A DNA stretch of 64,000 bases from Alphaproteobacteria bacterium. GTDB taxonomy: Bacteria > Pseudomonadota > Alphaproteobacteria > Bin95. Positions 17,752 through 26,621 of the stretch are shown piece by piece. The translations under genes and the position numbers were made by a program. The DNA is taken from assembly GCA_030833925.1 (NCBI GenBank), contig JAURGE010000007.1:1-64000 (forward strand), given 5' to 3'. Positions within the stretch are counted from its first letter, which is position 1. Each line of letters opens with the position of its first letter. Under the pieces are notes generated by a model, which had not been told where the DNA came from, did no database searches, and worked only from the letters and a program-made list of their open reading frames with translations.

Positions 17752-18992
17752 TGTGCCGCCTCCGCAATTTTTGCCTCTTGCTTTTTGGCCATCTCAGCAG
17801 CGTCCTTCGAGTCCCTTACCTTAGCCAAAAATTGCTTAACACCTCGCGCTGCCTGACGGATGCGTTGCCGGTTTTCGACAAGGGCCAAGCGCACATAGCC
17901 CTCTCCTCTTTCGCCAAATCCTACCCCTGGGGAAACCGCAACATCTGCTTCTTCAAGAAGCAATTTCGAAAACCCAAGACAACCAAGCTCACGAAATTGT
18001 TCTGGTATTGGCGCCCACGCAAACATGGTTGCTGGAGGAGGAGGAATATCCCAACCAGCCTGACTAAACGCATCAACCATTACATCTCTGCGCTCTTTGT
18101 AGAGATTTCGAATATCTGCCACACAGTCTTGTGGTCCATTCAAAGCAGCGGCCGCAGCTACTTGAATTGGAGTAAAAGCACCGTAGTCAAGATAAGATTT
18201 TACCCTAGCTAAAGCGCCAACTAAGTCCCGATTACCTACTCCGTACCCAACACGCCAACCTGGCATTGAGTAGGTTTTTGACAGTGAACCAAATTCAACA
18301 GCAATATCGATAGCACCAGGCACCTGAAGGATTGAAGGTGGTGGAATGTCATCAAAATAAATTTCAGAATAGGCCAAGTCTGATACGACAAAGATCCCGT
18401 GCCTTTTTGCAAATGCTATAACGTCCTTATAGAAATCTAGATCCGCTGTTAGCGCTGTTGGATTTGATGGATAGCTAAGTAGCAATGCAGTTGGAGGCGG
18501 AACAGCATGACGAACGGCCCGTTCCAGCTCAGTAAAGAAAGACGCGTCGGGCTGAACAGATACATGCCAAAGAGATGCACCGGCGATCACAAATCCAAAT
18601 GCATGGATCGGGTAACTAGGGTTAGGTGCGAGAATTATATCTCCGGGAGACGTAATTGCCTGTGCAAGGTTTGCTAGCCCCTCTTTCGATCCCAAAGTAA
18701 CAACGACTTCAGTCTCTGGGTCTAGCGACACATTAAAACGTCGATCATAATAGCTCGAAATAGCGCGGCGCAGACCCGGAACACCTTTTGAACTAGAATA
18801 ACGATGCGTTCGCCCGTCTCTCACGGTTTCTGTCAGCTTATCTACGATATGCTGAGGCGTTGCAGAGTCAGGATTACCCATGCCAAAATCAATAATATCG
18901 CGACCAGATTTCCGAGCGGCAGCCTTCATCGCGTTAACTTCGGCAAACAGGTAAGGCGGCAAGCGACGTATTTTGTGAAATTGAAAGCTCAT
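17748..18992 (-). CDS. AlaC-like class I/II PLP aminotransferase
   Basis: This 414-residue fold-type I aminotransferase is of the AlaC / LL-diaminopimelate aminotransferase-like group. It begins FHKIRRLPPYLFAEVNAMK with DFGMGNPDSATP, and has the PLP lysine in GSLSKTYSMPGWRVGY. In many alphaproteobacteria this gene sits directly before hom, as here with an ATGA overlap, which suggests a role in aspartate-family or alanine metabolism. The exact amino donor cannot be read from sequence. The C-terminus is a charged Lys/Glu/Ala tail (KDAAEMAKKQEAKIAEAAQ). Confidence 0.9.
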   Translation of the reverse strand: MSFQFHKIRRLPPYLFAEVNAMKAAARKSGRDIIDFGMGNPDSATPQHIVDKLTETVRDGRTHRYSSSKGVPGLRRAISSYYDRRFNVSLDPETEVVVTLGSKEGLANLAQAITSPGDIILAPNPSYPIHAFGFVIAGASLWHVSVQPDASFFTELERAVRHAVPPPTALLLSYPSNPTALTADLDFYKDVIAFAKRHGIFVVSDLAYSEIYFDDIPPPSILQVPGAIDIAVEFGSLSKTYSMPGWRVGYGVGNRDLVGALARVKSYLDYGAFTPIQVAAAAALNGPQDCVADIRNLYKERRDVMVDAFSQAGWDIPPPPATMFAWAPIPEQFRELGCLGFSKLLLEEADVAVSPGVGFGERGEGYVRLALVENRQRIRQAARGVKQFLAKVRDSKDAAEMAKKQEAKIAEAAQ

Positions 18993-19048
18993 TGTTTAGT
19001 GAGATCCAAAGCTGGATAAAGACGTTTTATAATGCAGCAATACCTGGT

Positions 19049-19495
19049 TCAGCGCGCAAGGTATAGCTCTACTCTGGACGTGGCCTCTGGTGTTTTAGGA
19101 TAATCCGCAATCATAGATTTCACGCCATAAGATTTTAGTTGGTTCACGAAGTTGCTCAAAGCTATTTCATCAATATTTCCATAAGCCATCACGAGCGCAT
19201 CACTTCCGCTTTCTTGAGCTAACCTCGCTGCCTCGTTCACGTACTTTGCATCTGTTAATTCATTGACCTGCAGCGTTTTCAAGAAAGTATATGCCCGTCC
19301 ATTATAAAATTTGCTTTGTTCGTTCGCCGCCAAACGAGAGGTTGAGATGATTTTAGCGATACGATCGGGTGCATTATCCCGTGCTATAATTAAATCGCGA
19401 GGGATTTCAGTAGGTGCAGAGCCCAAACTTGGATAATCGCCGCGACAGCCAGCCGCAAGGAGTCCAATTAAGAAAATCGTTGCAAATAATCGCAT
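19049..19495 (-). CDS. Small predicted lipoprotein, function unknown
   Basis: The 148-residue protein has a short lipoprotein signal peptide with lipobox LAAGC (Cys17). The mature part contains a repeat-free alpha/beta sequence (SDALVMAYGNIDEIALSNFVNQL, read as two parts) that resembles the periplasmic OmpA/BON-like or CpaD-like small domains, but I cannot assign it. It is divergent from phaC, with only 54 bases between the two start codons, so it may share the PhaR-like control site there. The export signal is clear; function is not. Confidence 0.65.
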   Translation of the reverse strand: MRLFATIFLIGLLAAGCRGDYPSLGSAPTEIPRDLIIARDNAPDRIAKIISTSRLAANEQSKFYNGRAYTFLKTLQVNELTDAKYVNEAARLAQESGSDALVMAYGNIDEIALSNFVNQLKSYGVKSMIADYPKTPEATSRVELYLAR

Positions 19496-19519
19496 ATCAG
19501 CACATCTAAAATTAAATTT

Positions 19520-19534
19520 TGCTGCGATGCAGCA
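19520..19534. promoter_or_regulatory. PhaR-like operator palindrome before phaC
   Basis: A perfect inverted repeat TGCTGC-GAT-GCAGCA lies 5 bases before the phaC ribosome binding site. It fits the CTGC-N3-GCAG recognition pattern reported for PhaR, the PHA-responsive repressor of alphaproteobacteria. It is followed by five T residues, so a weak hairpin terminator is an alternative reading. The position between the divergent lipoprotein and phaC genes suits an operator. Confidence 0.5.
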
Positions 19535-19549
19535 TTTTTGGAGGGACCA

Positions 19550-21343
19550 ATGAATTCTATTCCAGAGCCGCTCTCACAGGAAGCATTAAGTCGCCTTGCA
19601 AAAGAGCTAACCGACATCGCAGAGCGCAGCCAGCGCTTAATAGCAGATTTTGTAGAAAAGTCGGGGCAAATAAACCCTGCCGATACACATCAAGAATTTA
19701 TGCTGATTGGTCAAACGTTCATGCAATACGCTATGAAACTCTCTGAGAACCCAACTCAGATGATTGAGGCGCAGGCTGATCTTTGGGCCCAGTATGCCGC
19801 TCTTTGGCAAACCACACTGCAGAGGATGGCAGGGAGTGAAAGCTCTCCAATAGCCACGCCTGATAAGGGTGACAGACGATTTAAAGATACCGAGTGGTCT
19901 GATAATCTTATATTTGACTATATCAAACAGTCTTACCTTCTGACGTCACGTTGGCTGACAGATCAAACTGGGCAAGTTGAGGGTCTAGAACCCCAGCTAG
20001 CGAAAAAAGTCGATTTTTATACCCGTCAGTTTGTAGACGCGATCTCACCCACTAATTTTGTTGCAACAAACCCCGCAGTGCTTCGTGAAACTGTTGAAAC
20101 TCACGGTGAGAACCTACTCAAGGGTTTACAAAATATCTTAAATGATATGGAGCGAGGACACGGCCAGCTTCGGATAAGTCAGACAGATATGGAAGCATTT
20201 TCTGTTGGCGAAAATATCGCGGTAACACCCGGAAAAGTCGTCTTTCAAAATGACCTAATGCAGCTGTTGCATTATCAACCAACAACTGAAAAACAATTCG
20301 TCAATCCTCTTCTGATTATCCCGCCCTGGATCAACAAGTTTTATATTTTAGACCTCCGCCCAGAAAATTCATTCATCAGATGGGCAACCGATCAAGGCCA
20401 TAGTGTCTACGTCATTTCTTGGGTCAACCCGACAGCCGATCTAAGAGACAAAGACTTCACCTCCTACATGCTAGAAGGTCCCCTCGCCGCTGTAGAAGCT
20501 ATAGAAAGGGATACAGGCACCAAAAAAGTGAACGCGATTGGGTATTGCCTGGGCGGCACATTACTATCAGCAACTTTGGCCTATGCAGCAAAGAAGAAGA
20601 TAAACAGCTTTGCCAGCGCAACCTTCTTCACGACCCTAGTTGATTTTGAACAAGCGGGTGAGCTTTCCGTTGTTGTAGACGAAGAGCAAATCCAGCTCAT
20701 TGAACGGAAGATGCATGAAAAAGGTTATCTCGACGGTGCTGAGATGGCCTCAACATTCAATAGTCTGCGCTCAAATGATTTGATTTGGTCGTTTGTAGTC
20801 AGCAACTATCTGATGGGTAAAGAGCCATTCCCATTTGATTTATTGTTTTGGAACTCCGACTCCACGCGTCTTCCCGAAGCGATGCATTCGTTCTACCTTC
20901 GGAATATGTATCAAAAGAATTTAATGCGTGAGCCTGGTGGTATTTCTATGAATGAACAGCCAATTGATCTGGGTGACATTGAAACACCAACCTATTTCCT
21001 AGCTACCAAAGAAGATCATATCGCTCCCTGGCCCGGCGTATATCAAGGTATGAAACGATTTGGCGGTGAAACAAAATTCGTTCTTGCTGCATCAGGACAC
21101 ATCGCTGGAGTGGTAAACCCACCAACCGCTAATAAGTATAGCTATTGGACTAACGAAAATAAGCCAGAGACCGAACAAGAATGGTTCGATAATTCAATCG
21201 AAAAATCTGGATCTTGGTGGGCTGATTGGCAGTCCTGGGTTGCAGCAAAAGCTGGCAAGAAGATTCCCGCTCGTGTCCCTGGCAAAGGAAAACTAGCTGT
21301 TATTGAAGCTGCGCCTGGGTCCTACGTAAAGGTCCGATCTTAA
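19550..21343 (+). CDS. phaC: Class I poly(3-hydroxyalkanoate) polymerase PhaC
   Basis: PhaC polymerises (R)-3-hydroxyacyl-CoA into storage polyester at granule surfaces. The 597-residue length is class I. The lipase-like box GYCLGG places the catalytic Cys at residue 333; the Asp is in ATKEDHIAPW and the His in AASGHIAGVVNPP. The N-terminal domain includes NPLLIIPPWINKFYILDL. The start ATG 19550 has GGAGGG at 19540-19545; an in-frame TTG at 19538 is rejected. No phaA, phaB, phaP or phaR gene is adjacent, so the rest of the pathway is elsewhere. Confidence 0.95.
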   Translation: MNSIPEPLSQEALSRLAKELTDIAERSQRLIADFVEKSGQINPADTHQEFMLIGQTFMQYAMKLSENPTQMIEAQADLWAQYAALWQTTLQRMAGSESSPIATPDKGDRRFKDTEWSDNLIFDYIKQSYLLTSRWLTDQTGQVEGLEPQLAKKVDFYTRQFVDAISPTNFVATNPAVLRETVETHGENLLKGLQNILNDMERGHGQLRISQTDMEAFSVGENIAVTPGKVVFQNDLMQLLHYQPTTEKQFVNPLLIIPPWINKFYILDLRPENSFIRWATDQGHSVYVISWVNPTADLRDKDFTSYMLEGPLAAVEAIERDTGTKKVNAIGYCLGGTLLSATLAYAAKKKINSFASATFFTTLVDFEQAGELSVVVDEEQIQLIERKMHEKGYLDGAEMASTFNSLRSNDLIWSFVVSNYLMGKEPFPFDLLFWNSDSTRLPEAMHSFYLRNMYQKNLMREPGGISMNEQPIDLGDIETPTYFLATKEDHIAPWPGVYQGMKRFGGETKFVLAASGHIAGVVNPPTANKYSYWTNENKPETEQEWFDNSIEKSGSWWADWQSWVAAKAGKKIPARVPGKGKLAVIEAAPGSYVKVRS

Positions 21344-21477
21344 CAGGATAAAGTCTTAATCAAACTTTTCTAGCAAAACTGCAAAAAGAACTGGTTATGG
21401 CTAGAGGCGTTCTTTGAATTAACAGTCCACAAACTAAAGTATGGCGAGCGTTTCATTGGCGGCTTATAAGCAAACTT

Positions 21478-22443
21478 ATGATTATGCCTGCTGCAGAGTC
21501 CCTCTCCTCCCGCCATCTTATTGGGATTGAGGGCCTATCCCCTGCCGAGATTGAGTTGCTACTCGATCTTTCGGACCACTACGTCGACTTTAATCGCAGC
21601 CCCAACAAAAAGGGTGACGCGCTTAGAGGTCGGACTATCATCAACGTGTTTTTTGAAAATTCGACAAGAACACGAACGTCATTCGAGTTGGCTGGCAAGA
21701 GATTAGGCGCCGACGTCATAAATATCTCACCGGAGGTCAGCTCAGTTCGCAAAGGCGAAACACTGCTCGATACAGCGTTAACGCTAGACGCAATGCATGC
21801 CGATTTACTTGTCGTTCGCCATCCAGAGTCTGGTGCAGTTGGACTAATTTCACAAAAGGTACGCTGTTCAGTTGTGAACGGCGGTGATGGTGCCCACGAA
21901 CACCCAACACAAGCGCTTTTAGATGCCCTTGCCATCCGCCGGCGAAAGGGACGGCTGTCTGGACTTGTAGTAGCGATATGTGGCGATATTCTTCACAGTC
22001 GTGTGGCGCGCTCTAACATGATTTTGCTTCGGACCATGGGGGCTGAAGTTAGACTAGTGGCTCCACCAACTCTGCTTCCTACAGAAGTAGAGCGATATGG
22101 AGTTTCTATCCACACTGACCTTTTAGAAGGTCTAAAAGATGCAGATATCGTCATGATGCTGCGACTTCAGCAAGAGCGGATGAGAGGAAGTTTTGTACCT
22201 TCCACAGCGGAATATTTCCGATTTTTTGGCCTAGATAGTATTAAGCTTTCTATGGCTAAACCCGATGCGCTTATCATGCACCCCGGCCCTATGAACCGAG
22301 GCGTCGAAATTGATTCAGATGTAGCTGATGATATCAACCGCAGTTTAATCCAAGAGCAGGTAGAAATGGGTGTTGCGGTGCGTATGGCATGCCTCGATCT
22401 TTTGACGAGACATCTCAGAGGCAATAAGGGCCCGGCGGAATGA
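21478..22443 (+). CDS. pyrB: Aspartate carbamoyltransferase catalytic subunit
   Basis: The 321-residue enzyme condenses carbamoyl phosphate with aspartate, the committed step of pyrimidine synthesis. It has [20 protein letters not shown] (carbamoyl-phosphate site), [20 protein letters not shown] and the C-terminal [14 protein letters not shown] 21478 fits the family (the following Met at 21484 is possible). It overlaps pyrC by 4 bases. No pyrI regulatory gene is present, as expected when ATCase assembles with a DHOase-like partner. Confidence 0.96.
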   Translation: MIMPAAESLSSRHLIGIEGLSPAEIELLLDLSDHYVDFNRSPNKKGDALRGRTIINVFFENSTRTRTSFELAGKRLGADVINISPEVSSVRKGETLLDTALTLDAMHADLLVVRHPESGAVGLISQKVRCSVVNGGDGAHEHPTQALLDALAIRRRKGRLSGLVVAICGDILHSRVARSNMILLRTMGAEVRLVAPPTLLPTEVERYGVSIHTDLLEGLKDADIVMMLRLQQERMRGSFVPSTAEYFRFFGLDSIKLSMAKPDALIMHPGPMNRGVEIDSDVADDINRSLIQEQVEMGVAVRMACLDLLTRHLRGNKGPAE

Positions 22444-23732
22444 AACGGATATTCTTCCAAAATGCCAGAATCTTAGACCCTGCAAGCAATCTCGATGTCG
22501 TAGGGGGTCTTCTCGTTGAAGGTTCTATAATTGCCGACTTTGGACCCCACTTAGATAAGGCACCCGCAGATGCGGACGTGATCGACTGTCAGGGGCTCTG
22601 CTTGTCACCAGGCCTGGTCGACATTCGAGTACATCTATGCGAGCCGGGTGAAGAACACAAAGAAACCATAGATGGCCTGTCTGCCGCTGCTGCAAGGGGT
22701 GGAATCACGACAGTTGTTGGGCTTCCCAACACGGACCCCCCAATAGACGATGCAGCAGTTGTAGAATTTGTTGCGAGGCGTGCCCGAGAGGTTCGAGGTG
22801 TAAAGATCTTTGTTTATGGAGCAGCAACTAGGGGATTTGATGGTAAACGCCTGACGGAGATGGGATTACTTAAGGAAGCAGGGGCCAAGGCTTTTACAGA
22901 TGGCGACGTTGCAATCGCTGATGCGATTATGATGCGGCGTGTCTTATCATACGCCAGCGGCTTTGATGCTTTAGTTATTCAACATCCTGAAGAGCCAACG
23001 CTTACAGCCTCCGCGGTAGCTACCGAAGGAGAGTATGCTACCCGACTAGGCCTACCGGCTGCACCATCTGCAGCGGAAGTAATAATGGTCGAGCGAGACA
23101 TGAGACTAGTTGAGATGACCGGGGCTCGTTATCACGCGGCGCACATCTCGACTGGTGCAGCAGCCAAAGAAATTGCAGCAGCAAAACGCCGAGGACTTGA
23201 CGTTACCGCAGACACAGCCCCTGTTTACTTTTCCCTCAATGAAACTGAGCTCTTAGAATATCGAACTTTCGCAAAATTATCTCCTCCCCTGCGCTCTGAA
23301 GAAGATCGCCGTGCAATAGTTCAAGCACTGAAAGAAGGCGTTATTGACATCATAGCAAGCGATCATTGGCCACAAGATCAGGAATCAAAACGGCTTCCTT
23401 TTGCCCAGGCAAATCCTGGCACTGTGGGTGTTGAAACACTATTACCAGTATCACTTGAATTGGTACATCGTGGCGAGATTGAACTCCTTGACCTATTGGC
23501 AAAGTTAACAGTGAACCCAGCTAAGTTGCTTGACTTACCTGGAGGGACGTTAACCCAAGGTGGCCCAGCCGACATTGTTCTCTTTGATATTGATCGTCCG
23601 TTTTGTATTGATGCTGACTCCCTCTCATCAAAATCAAAAAATTCCGCATTTGATGGTCGACCTGTCCAAGGCTTAGTCATAGTAACAATGGTTGACGGCC
23701 GGTTGGTCTACGATGGACGAAAAACGGGATGA
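22440..23732 (+). CDS. pyrC: Dihydroorotase homologue PyrC, active site degenerate
   Basis: This 430-residue amidohydrolase-fold protein is clearly a type I dihydroorotase homologue: [22 protein letters not shown] (read in parts), [18 protein letters not shown]-like [21 protein letters not shown] and IASDHWPQD. In active enzymes the metal motif is D-x-H-x-H-L-R. Here Arg63 replaces the first His and Cys67 replaces the substrate-binding Arg, while His65 remains. It may be an inactive structural partner that holds the ATCase encoded by the overlapping pyrB, as known for pyrB-pyrC' pairs. A second, active dihydroorotase would then exist elsewhere. plsY overlaps its end (ATGA). Confidence 0.88.
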   Translation: MKRIFFQNARILDPASNLDVVGGLLVEGSIIADFGPHLDKAPADADVIDCQGLCLSPGLVDIRVHLCEPGEEHKETIDGLSAAAARGGITTVVGLPNTDPPIDDAAVVEFVARRAREVRGVKIFVYGAATRGFDGKRLTEMGLLKEAGAKAFTDGDVAIADAIMMRRVLSYASGFDALVIQHPEEPTLTASAVATEGEYATRLGLPAAPSAAEVIMVERDMRLVEMTGARYHAAHISTGAAAKEIAAAKRRGLDVTADTAPVYFSLNETELLEYRTFAKLSPPLRSEEDRRAIVQALKEGVIDIIASDHWPQDQESKRLPFAQANPGTVGVETLLPVSLELVHRGEIELLDLLAKLTVNPAKLLDLPGGTLTQGGPADIVLFDIDRPFCIDADSLSSKSKNSAFDGRPVQGLVIVTMVDGRLVYDGRKTG

Positions 23733-24349
23733 TCTATCCATTAGGGGGATGGGCATTTTTATGGCCGCTGCTAATCGGTTTTGTTGCTGCTTATCTCTTA
23801 GGGTCTATCCCCTTTGGCCTGATATTGACGAAACTTTTTGGTGCGGGCGACATACGCAAGATCGGCTCTGGTAATATTGGCGCAACAAATGTCTTAAGAA
23901 CCGGTCGTAAAGGTCTAGCTGCTTCCACACTTGTTTTAGATATGGCCAAAGGGTTTTTGGCTGTATTTCTTGGTTGGTATTTCGGCGGGCCAGATCTCGC
24001 AACGCTCGCCGCCTACGGAGCGGTGATTGGCCATTGTTTCCCTATTTGGCTCAAATTCAGAGGTGGCAAGGGCGTCGCAACTTTTCTTGGGATAGCAACA
24101 GCACTTGCTTGGCCTATCGGCGCTATTTCCGCGCTGGTTTGGCTTGGATCGATAGCTGCCACACGTATTTCATCCATCGGAGGCATCTTATCAGCGGTCT
24201 CCGCACCAATCACAGCAGCCTTTATTGGTGATCGCCAGCTGGTAGAGGCCACAGCATTAATAGCCATCCTGATTGTAATTCGGCATTGGCAAAATATTTG
24301 CCGATTACTGCGGCGCAAAGAACCAAAAATTGGTCAAAACTCTAGATAA
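23729..24349 (+). CDS. plsY: Glycerol-3-phosphate acyltransferase PlsY
   Basis: PlsY transfers an acyl group from acyl-phosphate to glycerol 3-phosphate, the first step of phospholipid synthesis, at the inner membrane. The 206-residue protein has several membrane helices and the family motifs LLGSIPFGLI, GSGNIGATNVLRTGRKG and KFRGGKGVAT. The start overlaps the pyrC stop. The pyrB-pyrC-plsY order is common in alphaproteobacteria; the usual dprA and topA do not follow here, and the next gene is convergent, so synteny breaks at this point. Confidence 0.95.
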   Translation: MIYPLGGWAFLWPLLIGFVAAYLLGSIPFGLILTKLFGAGDIRKIGSGNIGATNVLRTGRKGLAASTLVLDMAKGFLAVFLGWYFGGPDLATLAAYGAVIGHCFPIWLKFRGGKGVATFLGIATALAWPIGAISALVWLGSIAATRISSIGGILSAVSAPITAAFIGDRQLVEATALIAILIVIRHWQNICRLLRRKEPKIGQNSR

Positions 24350-24446
24350 AACAACGGCATATCAATACCCGCTTTCGATATGTCTCTGAGCTATAAAACT
24401 TTAAACTCAAATCACCATCAAATGCCTTATCACCGAATATTTCTGC

Positions 24447-25673
24447 CTACTTCCACTTCAATTTTGGTTCAAAACCAAAACATCGAGAAGCATTCATCCC
24501 AAGAATATTCCGCTTAGCCTCTTCGTCTAACCAATCAATTTCTGCGATAACCCGCGGCGCATCAAAATCGAAATGAGGCCAATCAGAGGCGTAAAGCAAC
24601 TGAGTCTTAGCGTTTATCATCTCAAACGTAGCCTTCAATCCCACCTCACTGGATTTCTCCATTGGTTGACAGGTGTACCAGCAGTTTTGACGCATATAGT
24701 CCGACGGCATTTGCTTCAAAAGTGGCGCCTCTGACATTCTCATTAAATATTGGTCATCTAGCCGCTGCATTACAAAAGGAACCCAGGCAAGACCACTTTC
24801 AATCCAAACAGATTTTAGTTTTGGAAAACGCTCCGGGATCCCATTTAAAATCCAATTTGTCATGTGAACAATGTTGCACCATGCAAAACCAAGGGCATGC
24901 ATGCCAAGGAAACTATTGCAGGTAGCTAAAGACGGGTCTTGCCAATGATAACCGGCGTGAAATGCTATCGGCTTTCCAGTTTCTTCGATCATTCGATAAA
25001 GCCTCATATACTCGTTGGCATGAACTGGCTTGTATCGTGTTGATGTCACAGTAAACCCAATGACACCGGGCTTATCGGCAAAGTCTTCAACTGTACGGCA
25101 GGCATCTTCAGGAGAATTAAACGGGAGCAGAGCTAATGCACCAATGCCGTCATCGCCTGGGGTTACTCGCTCTGTCAGCCAGCGGTTATAGGCACGCGTG
25201 AGGAGAACCTCCATCTCGACCTGAGGATGCATTCCAAGAAATAGCATCGGTGTTGGGAAAACGACCATTTTGTCGATGCACATTGCCTCCATGGCCCGGC
25301 GAGTTAGGACGACATCTCTATGCACGTCCCCCTCATCTACCTTCTCACGCTGCCCAGACTGATGAGGAATGCGTCCCCCAACATCTTGATATCGGAGTCC
25401 AAGATCACCGTTCAGTCCGTAAGGCGGAGCACCAAAACGCTCCTTCTGGTAAGTCAACGCTTGGTGACGAACTACTGGGTCCTCAATGTGCTCGATAACT
25501 TCGTGCCAATGCACGGTTTCCAGATGATGAGCATCGATATCGCAGATAAACCAGTCTGCAAAACCCATTTTGCGCGCGTCCTCGCGCGCTGGCGCGAGAT
25601 AATCACGAGTATCGGTGTAGACATCCATCTCTTGGACAGACATTGCCTTCGATGAAATGATATTGGCGTCCAT
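24447..25673 (-). CDS. Amidohydrolase (ACMSD-like, amidohydrolase 2 family)
   Basis: This 408-residue metal-dependent TIM-barrel protein is of the ACMSD-like amidohydrolase 2 family. Metal ligands are seen in DIDAHH (Asp47, His49), IAFHAGYHWQDP and LYASDWPHFDFDAP. SVWIESGLAWVPFVMQRLDD is a family hallmark. Members are decarboxylases or hydrolases of aromatic and heterocyclic acids. It is preceded by the 122-residue orphan gene and a Rieske ferredoxin on the same strand (36 and about -14 base spacings), so the three form an operon. About 40 residues precede the barrel, longer than usual. Substrate unknown. Confidence 0.85.
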   Translation of the reverse strand: MDANIISSKAMSVQEMDVYTDTRDYLAPAREDARKMGFADWFICDIDAHHLETVHWHEVIEHIEDPVVRHQALTYQKERFGAPPYGLNGDLGLRYQDVGGRIPHQSGQREKVDEGDVHRDVVLTRRAMEAMCIDKMVVFPTPMLFLGMHPQVEMEVLLTRAYNRWLTERVTPGDDGIGALALLPFNSPEDACRTVEDFADKPGVIGFTVTSTRYKPVHANEYMRLYRMIEETGKPIAFHAGYHWQDPSLATCNSFLGMHALGFAWCNIVHMTNWILNGIPERFPKLKSVWIESGLAWVPFVMQRLDDQYLMRMSEAPLLKQMPSDYMRQNCWYTCQPMEKSSEVGLKATFEMINAKTQLLYASDWPHFDFDAPRVIAEIDWLDEEAKRNILGMNASRCFGFEPKLKWK

Positions 25674-25709
25674 TGTGCGTCTCCTCGATAGAAGGGCTTG
25701 TGGCCGATA

Positions 25710-26078
25710 TTAATCTTTTAATGGCTCCGGTGGGATATCATGATAATCTTCTGGCCGGCGACGCGACCAGAGGCCAAATTCCATTGGTCCAAGACGTAGC
25801 GCTCGCAGAATTTCAGTGACTGACGTTAGAGCTTCGGTTGGCGTTACGATTTCATCACCTTGGCCTAAAACTGCTTTTGGACTGCGCATCTCTCCATCAG
25901 CTTTAGCAGCGTAAAGTTTTATAGCCGCAGTCATGATACGCGCTACTGCCACATCAGAAACACGCCCAGCATCACCTTCAGAGAGAAGTGCCTTTGCATC
26001 CTCCCATACTCTATTGGAAATAACCTCTAAATCATTAGCTGGGTCATTTCCCTGTGAATTGGGTTCAGACGACGACAT
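25710..26078 (-). CDS. Small helical protein of unknown function in Rieske-amidohydrolase operon
   Basis: I do not recognise this protein. From the ATG at 26078 (SSSEPNSQGND...) it is 122 residues; an earlier in-frame ATG at 26090 is possible. It is acidic and mostly helical: DLEVISNRVWEDAKALL and VARIMTAAIKLYAAKADGE are amphipathic helices, then TPTEALTSVTEILRALRL and a Pro-rich end (DYHDIPPEPLKD). The start lies within the end of the Rieske gene (14-base overlap), and the amidohydrolase follows 36 bases on. Cotranscription suggests an accessory role for the amidohydrolase or an unseen oxygenase. Confidence 0.6.
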   Translation of the reverse strand: MSSSEPNSQGNDPANDLEVISNRVWEDAKALLSEGDAGRVSDVAVARIMTAAIKLYAAKADGEMRSPKAVLGQGDEIVTPTEALTSVTEILRALRLGPMEFGLWSRRRPEDYHDIPPEPLKD

Positions 26079-26439
26079 AAACATCACCATCTTGAACCTG
26101 CGTTGAGTACCCTTCGAGATTCATAATTTTTACTGCTGACGCACCAGCAAATTCCCCTGTACGAATATCAAACTCAAGGCCATGCCATGGGCAGACAATG
26201 TGGGTCGTCGAGTCATCAAAATCACGCCCACGACTTTTTAAATCCGCGTCCAGCACTTCAAGTACTTTATTGTAGATGCGCCCCTGGCAGACTGGGCCAC
26301 CTTGATGGGGGCATTTATTTTTCCAAGCAAAAAATTCATTGCCTATACGAAAGACGCCGATCTGTTCCCCCTCAGTTTCAACCACGATCTTCCCACCGTC
26401 CTGAATATCAGCGACACGGCCCACACGAATTGTCGGCAT
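26065..26439 (-). CDS. Rieske [2Fe-2S] ferredoxin-type protein
   Basis: This 124-residue single-domain Rieske protein has both cluster motifs, CPHQGGPVC and CPWHGLEFDI, giving two Cys and two His ligands. It resembles ferredoxin components of ring-hydroxylating oxygenases and small nitrite reductase-like proteins. A Lys/Asp-rich insertion lies between the motifs (about 60-80, VLDADLKSRGRDFDDST). It is soluble with no signal peptide. It is first in an operon with the orphan and amidohydrolase genes, so it likely passes electrons to an oxygenase encoded elsewhere (inference). Confidence 0.87.
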   Translation of the reverse strand: MPTIRVGRVADIQDGGKIVVETEGEQIGVFRIGNEFFAWKNKCPHQGGPVCQGRIYNKVLEVLDADLKSRGRDFDDSTTHIVCPWHGLEFDIRTGEFAGASAVKIMNLEGYSTQVQDGDVYVVV

Positions 26440-26621
26440 TTATCGTCCTATCGAATTTAATGATCGATGAGCAGCATTGTCTCCATTAAGTGATGATCAA
26501 TCAACTAAATGCTGACTATTAATCATTGATTGCACACAAAAACGAATATTTTTCGATGAAACCAATCTGAGTGGTTCAGAAAACCAACATTTAACCTTTG
26601 AAATAAGCTCGGTAAAAATAA

